Positions 60,906 through 64,000 of a stretch of DNA of 64,000 nt are shown in pieces. A program made the translations under genes and the position numbers. Positions within the stretch are counted from its first letter, which is position 1; every line of letters starts with the position of its first letter. Below the pieces are notes generated by a model. That model was given only the letters and a program-made list of their open reading frames with translations. It ran no database searches and was not told where the DNA came from. The DNA is from AAA044-D11 sp965268555 (GTDB lineage: Bacteria; Actinomycetota; Actinomycetes; Nanopelagicales; Nanopelagicaceae): contig OZ254174.1 in the NCBI GenBank assembly GCA_965268555.1, positions 372,001-436,000 of the forward strand. The letters run 5' to 3'.

Positions 60906-61097
60906 TTGCGGATAACTGAATTGCGCGCTCGCATTGCTGATTACTTTCCAGATCCAAATACTTACAGCAGAGATATCGTTCATGCCGAATTAGGTGGCGT
61001 CACGGTCGAACAAGCACTAGTAATGGGCCAGGAGCCAGGAGATATCTGGAAGGGCGTAGTCGCTCACAATCCAGAGATGCCAGCAAAATTTAGATAG
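60906..61097 (+). CDS. DUF3046 family protein
   Basis: The 63 residues from a TTG start read MRITELRARIADYFPDPNTY and end with AELGGVTVEQALVMGQEPGD and an IWKGV segment. This is the DUF3046 family, found only in Actinobacteria and next to recA. The frame is open further upstream to an ATG at 60804, but those residues lie over the TetR gene and do not resemble the family, so TTG 60906 is preferred. The function is unknown. No good Shine-Dalgarno sequence is present. Confidence 0.8.
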   Translation: MRITELRARIADYFPDPNTYSRDIVHAELGGVTVEQALVMGQEPGDIWKGVVAHNPEMPAKFR

Positions 61098-61137
61098 CCC
61101 CAGATTCTTTGGGCTAAATCGGCGTGTTGTTTCCATT

Positions 61138-61159
61138 CGAACAGATGTTCGGCTACCCT
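61138..61159 (+). promoter_or_regulatory. LexA (SOS) box and -10 of recA
   Basis: CGAACAGATGTTCG at 61138-61151 is a perfect palindrome with the actinobacterial LexA core GAAC-N4-GTTC. TACCCT at 61154-61159 just after it is a good -10 box. Bound LexA would therefore block recA transcription until DNA damage. Confidence 0.88.
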
Positions 61160-61168
61160 TTATCCATT

Positions 61169-61183
61169 CGGGCGACCTGCCCG
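61169..61183 (+). other. Hairpin in the recA leader
   Basis: CGGGC (61169-61173) and GCCCG (61179-61183) form a stem with loop GACCT near the start of the about 130-base untranslated recA leader. The rest of the leader to 61293 shows no ORF of note. A GAAAGG near 61279-61284 is the likely ribosome binding site. Confidence 0.6.
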
Positions 61184-61293
61184 GATATACCCAGCCTGAG
61201 CGGTTCCACACTTCCGCAGAAGCACAGCCTCTGCCGTCGGTGGGTCTCCGTACCTTCAGGACCGATAACGATGATCGATGAAAGGTCAACAAA

Positions 61294-62376
61294 ATGGCTA
61301 AAGAACAGCCTGATAAACAATCTGAAAAGCAGAACTCAGATCGCACCAAAGCCTTAGATAGTGCACTTGCCCAAATCGAGCGTCAATTCGGTAAGGGTTC
61401 AGTAATGAAGATGGGCGATCGCGGCCCACAAGTTGTTGAAGTTATTTCAACTGGTTCAGTCGCGCTAGATATCGCACTTGGAATTGGTGGATTACCTCGA
61501 GGACGTATCGTAGAAATTTACGGACCAGAATCTTCAGGTAAGACAACTGTCGCACTTCATGCAATTGCAAATGCGCAACGAGCTGGCGGTATCGCAGCAT
61601 TTATCGATGCCGAGCACGCGCTAGATCCAGAGTATGCCCGCAAATTAGGCGTTGATATTGATGCACTTCTAGTTTCACAACCAGATACCGGCGAACAAGC
61701 ACTTGAGATCATGGATATGTTGGTTCGCTCTGGCGCAATCGATGTAATCGTTGTTGACTCAGTTGCAGCTCTAACTCCTCGCGCAGAAATTGAAGGCGAG
61801 ATGGGCGATTCACATATGGGCTTGCAGGCACGTTTGATGTCACAAGCACTTCGTAAAATTACTGGTGCACTACACCAATCAAACACAACAGCAATTTTCA
61901 TTAACCAACTTCGCGACAAGATTGGTGTCTTCTTCGGAACACCAGAGACCACGACTGGTGGAAAAGCGCTTAAGTTCTACGCTTCAATCCGTCTAGATAT
62001 CCGTCGCATCGAAACACTAAAAGATGGCAACGATGCGGTCGGAAACCGTACTCGCGTAAAGGTTGTTAAGAACAAGATGGCTCCACCATTTAAGCAAGCA
62101 GAGTTCGACATCATCTACGGTGTTGGAATCTCACGCGAAGGTTCACTTATCGACCTCGGCGTTGAAGTTGGCATCGTAAAGAAGGCCGGCGCTTGGTATA
62201 CCTACGAAGCCGATCAACTCGGTCAAGGTAAAGAGAATGCTCGCGCTTTCTTGATCGATAATCCTGACCTAGCAAATGACATTGAAGCCAAGATTCGCGA
62301 ACACTATGTTCCAATCGTTGTCGATGCTGAACTCGTAGCCGCAATTGATGAAGCAACCGCTGAGGTTGATTTCTAA
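61294..62376 (+). CDS. recA: Recombinase A
   Basis: RecA forms filaments on single-stranded DNA, drives strand exchange and triggers LexA self-cleavage. The 360 residues have Walker A GPESSGKT at 77-84, VDSVAALTPRAEIEGEMGD, the L2 loop region INQLRDKIGVFFGTPETTTGG and a C-terminal lid. There is no intein, unlike some mycobacterial RecA. Expression is under the LexA box upstream. recX follows after 3 bases. Confidence 0.98.
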   Translation: MAKEQPDKQSEKQNSDRTKALDSALAQIERQFGKGSVMKMGDRGPQVVEVISTGSVALDIALGIGGLPRGRIVEIYGPESSGKTTVALHAIANAQRAGGIAAFIDAEHALDPEYARKLGVDIDALLVSQPDTGEQALEIMDMLVRSGAIDVIVVDSVAALTPRAEIEGEMGDSHMGLQARLMSQALRKITGALHQSNTTAIFINQLRDKIGVFFGTPETTTGGKALKFYASIRLDIRRIETLKDGNDAVGNRTRVKVVKNKMAPPFKQAEFDIIYGVGISREGSLIDLGVEVGIVKKAGAWYTYEADQLGQGKENARAFLIDNPDLANDIEAKIREHYVPIVVDAELVAAIDEATAEVDF

Positions 62377-62379
62377 AAA

Positions 62380-62874
62380 TTGAGTAATAGTAAAGAGATT
62401 GAAGCTGATCCCTACTCTTTCGCACTGACCACGGCGCACTATGCCTTGGCACCACGCGCAAAGAGTAGGGCTGAGCTACATGCCCACTTAAAGAAGCGTG
62501 GCGTAGAAGATGAGATTGCTGCTGCAGTATTAGATGAATTAGAACTCCAGGGGTTATTAAACGATCTGGAGTTCGCTCAAATTTGGAGCGAATCTCGCCA
62601 GCGCCAGAAGAAATTATCCAAACGCTCAATAGCTCAAGAGCTAAAGTTCAAAGGCGTTTCGCAGGACATCATCGATGAAACTATCGAGAACATTGATGAT
62701 GAGGATGAATACAAGATGGCCTTCACCTTGGCAGAACGTAAATTTCGCTCCTGTTCGCACCTTGATCACGATGTTATTTATCGCAGAGTCCATGGATTGC
62801 TCTCTCGAAAGGGATTTAGCCATTCGATATCTGGTCGCATCATGCGAGAATTGCTGGGAGGCAACAACTCCTAA
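62380..62874 (+). CDS. recX: Regulatory protein RecX
   Basis: RecX binds RecA and limits its filaments. The 164-residue helical protein shows the three-repeat RecX layout: ALTTAHYALAPRAKSRAELHAHL, FAQIWSESRQRQKKLSKRSIAQELKFKGVS (in parts) and KGFSHSISGRIMREL. The start is TTG at 62380, immediately after recA, so it shares the SOS transcript. Confidence 0.92.
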   Translation: MSNSKEIEADPYSFALTTAHYALAPRAKSRAELHAHLKKRGVEDEIAAAVLDELELQGLLNDLEFAQIWSESRQRQKKLSKRSIAQELKFKGVSQDIIDETIENIDDEDEYKMAFTLAERKFRSCSHLDHDVIYRRVHGLLSRKGFSHSISGRIMRELLGGNNS

Positions 62875-62875
62875 C

Positions 62876-62888
62876 TAAGATTGGCGTT
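62876..62888 (+). promoter_or_regulatory. Leaderless promoter of miaB
   Basis: TAAGAT at 62876-62881 overlaps the end of the recX region and is followed by seven bases and the miaB ATG at 62889. No Shine-Dalgarno sequence is present. Confidence 0.45.
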
Positions 62889-64000
62889 ATGGATAGCCAA
62901 CTTAAAGCCCGATCATTTGTAGTCGAAACCTATGGTTGTCAGATGAATGCGCATGACACTGAACGTATTTCAGGCTTATTGCTCGACGCAGGATATGTGC
63001 AGGCCCTTGAAGGCAGCGATCCAGATTTAGTTGTATTCAATACCTGCGCAGTACGCGAAAATGCCGATAACAAACTCTATGGAAATCTATCTTTCCTAGC
63101 ACCGCGCAAAAAGAGTGATCCTAATTTTCAAATCGCAGTTGGCGGTTGCATGGCACAAAAGGATCAGGATTCGATAATTAAGCGGGCGCCATATGTTGAT
63201 GTGGTCTTTGGAACTCATAACATCGGCTCACTTCCAACGCTTCTAGAACGTGCACGAATCGAAGAAGAGTCACAAGTCGAAATTAAAGAGTCGCTTGAAC
63301 ATTTCCCATCAACTCTTCCAGCCAGGCGGCACTCCGCATTTAGCGCATGGGTTTCGGTTTCAGTTGGCTGCAACAACACCTGCACTTTTTGCATCGTTCC
63401 CTCGCTGCGCGGTATCGAGAAAGATCGAACCGAAGCCGACATCTTGAATGAGGTTAAAGCAGTAGTGGATCAAGGAGTTATTGAAGTTACCTTGCTTGGT
63501 CAAAATGTAAATGCCTATGGCGTTGATTTTGGCGACCGAGGTGCCTTCGCAAAACTATTGCGTAAGTGCGGTGAGATACCTGGTTTAGAGCGAGTTCGTT
63601 TCATGTCACCTCACCCAAGAGATTTCACGGATGATGTAATTGCCGCAATGGCAGAAACTCCAAATGTGATGCCGCACCTACATATGCCGCTGCAGTCTGG
63701 GTCAGATCGAATACTTCAGGCCATGCGCCGCTCATATCGCAGTGATAGGTATTTAGGAATCATCGAGAAAGTTCGAACTGCTATTCCGAATTCCACAATA
63801 ACGACCGACATTATTGTTGGATTCCCGGGGGAGAGCGATAGCGATTTCGCAGCAACCATGGATCTCGTAAAAGAAGCCAAATTCTTAGCGGCATATACCT
63901 TCCAATATTCCAAGCGCCCCGGAACTCCTGCGGCATCAATGCCGGATCAAATAAGCGACGCGCTTATGAAAGAGCGCTATGACGCCTTACATATCTTGCA
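62889..64000 (+). CDS. miaB: tRNA-2-methylthio-N6-dimethylallyladenosine synthase (5' part)
   Basis: MiaB adds the methylthio group at position 37 of tRNAs reading codons that start with U. The frame is open from ATG 62889 to the window edge, about 370 residues. It has the N-terminal UPF0004 domain (VETYGCQMNAHDTERISGLL, NTCAVRENADNK, GGCMAQKD) with three cluster cysteines. The radical SAM motif CNNTCTFCIVPSLRG and MPLQSGSDRILQAMRRSY also match. The C-terminal part, including TRAM, lies outside the window. It is a paralogue of rimO at 57670. Confidence 0.95.
   Translation, partial: MDSQLKARSFVVETYGCQMNAHDTERISGLLLDAGYVQALEGSDPDLVVFNTCAVRENADNKLYGNLSFLAPRKKSDPNFQIAVGGCMAQKDQDSIIKRAPYVDVVFGTHNIGSLPTLLERARIEEESQVEIKESLEHFPSTLPARRHSAFSAWVSVSVGCNNTCTFCIVPSLRGIEKDRTEADILNEVKAVVDQGVIEVTLLGQNVNAYGVDFGDRGAFAKLLRKCGEIPGLERVRFMSPHPRDFTDDVIAAMAETPNVMPHLHMPLQSGSDRILQAMRRSYRSDRYLGIIEKVRTAIPNSTITTDIIVGFPGESDSDFAATMDLVKEAKFLAAYTFQYSKRPGTPAASMPDQISDALMKERYDALHIL

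Noticed and set aside
1..64000. tRNA, rRNA, tmRNA, RNase P RNA, CRISPR arrays and transposases
   Set aside because: I looked through the gaps on both strands by eye and found no T-loop/anticodon pattern, regularly spaced repeats or transposase genes. A tRNAscan or Rfam search would be decisive.

Overview
The window looks like a chromosomal stretch of a small-genome, low-GC actinobacterium. The gene order is the classic actinobacterial one: obg-proB/proA; gatCAB; the ilv/leu block; xerC-rpsB-tsf-pyrH-frr-cdsA-rlmN; dxr-rseP-ispG-proS; rimP-nusA-ylxR-infB-rbfA-truB-ribF-rpsO-pnp; dapB-thyX-dapA-rnj-ftsK; pgsA-cinA-clgR; recA-recX-miaB. Base composition looks well below that of most Actinobacteria (mid-40s percent GC by eye). 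Together with very short gaps, many ATGA/GTGA/TAATG overlaps and convergent genes that overlap, this suggests a streamlined freshwater plankton lineage such as acI (Nanopelagicales). That placement is inference from protein resemblance, composition and synteny; no database was searched. I saw no rRNA, tRNA, CRISPR array, insertion sequence or prophage.

Layout. 1-3436: end of obg, proB and proA (proline), interrupted by a reverse-strand serine hydrolase. 3480-6771: gatCAB amidotransferase. 6780-17405: branched-chain amino acid and serine block (ilvD, ilv attenuator, ilvB, ilvN, ilvC, serA, leuB, ilvE, cimA). 17415-23532: xerC and the rpsB-tsf-pyrH-frr-cdsA-rlmN run. 23529-32010: a polyamine/GABA module (aldehyde dehydrogenase, PotDABC-type transporter, FAD amine oxidase, GabT) sitting between rlmN and dxr. 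32066-37343: MEP isoprenoid genes dxr and ispG with rseP, then proS. 37348-49992: a TauE-type permease, the transcription/translation block rimP to pnp, an M16 peptidase, dapB and a mycoredoxin. 49989-50935: azlCD exporter on the reverse strand. 50992-54334: thyX, dapA, rnj. 54384-64000: ftsK, a RodZ-like protein, rimO, pgsA, pncC, clgR-like, a TetR regulator, DUF3046, recA, recX and the start of miaB.

The most striking non-coding signal is repeated. About a dozen genes have a TANNNT -10 box placed exactly 6 or 7 bases before the start codon, with no Shine-Dalgarno sequence in most, so their mRNAs should be leaderless. Genes inside operons mostly use ordinary Shine-Dalgarno sites or stop/start overlaps. 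The ilvB leader has a Val-Val-Val-Ile leader peptide, a pause hairpin and a terminator, so it is an attenuator. Small leader ORFs also precede infB and the FAD amine oxidase gene; these are less certain and are listed among the findings.
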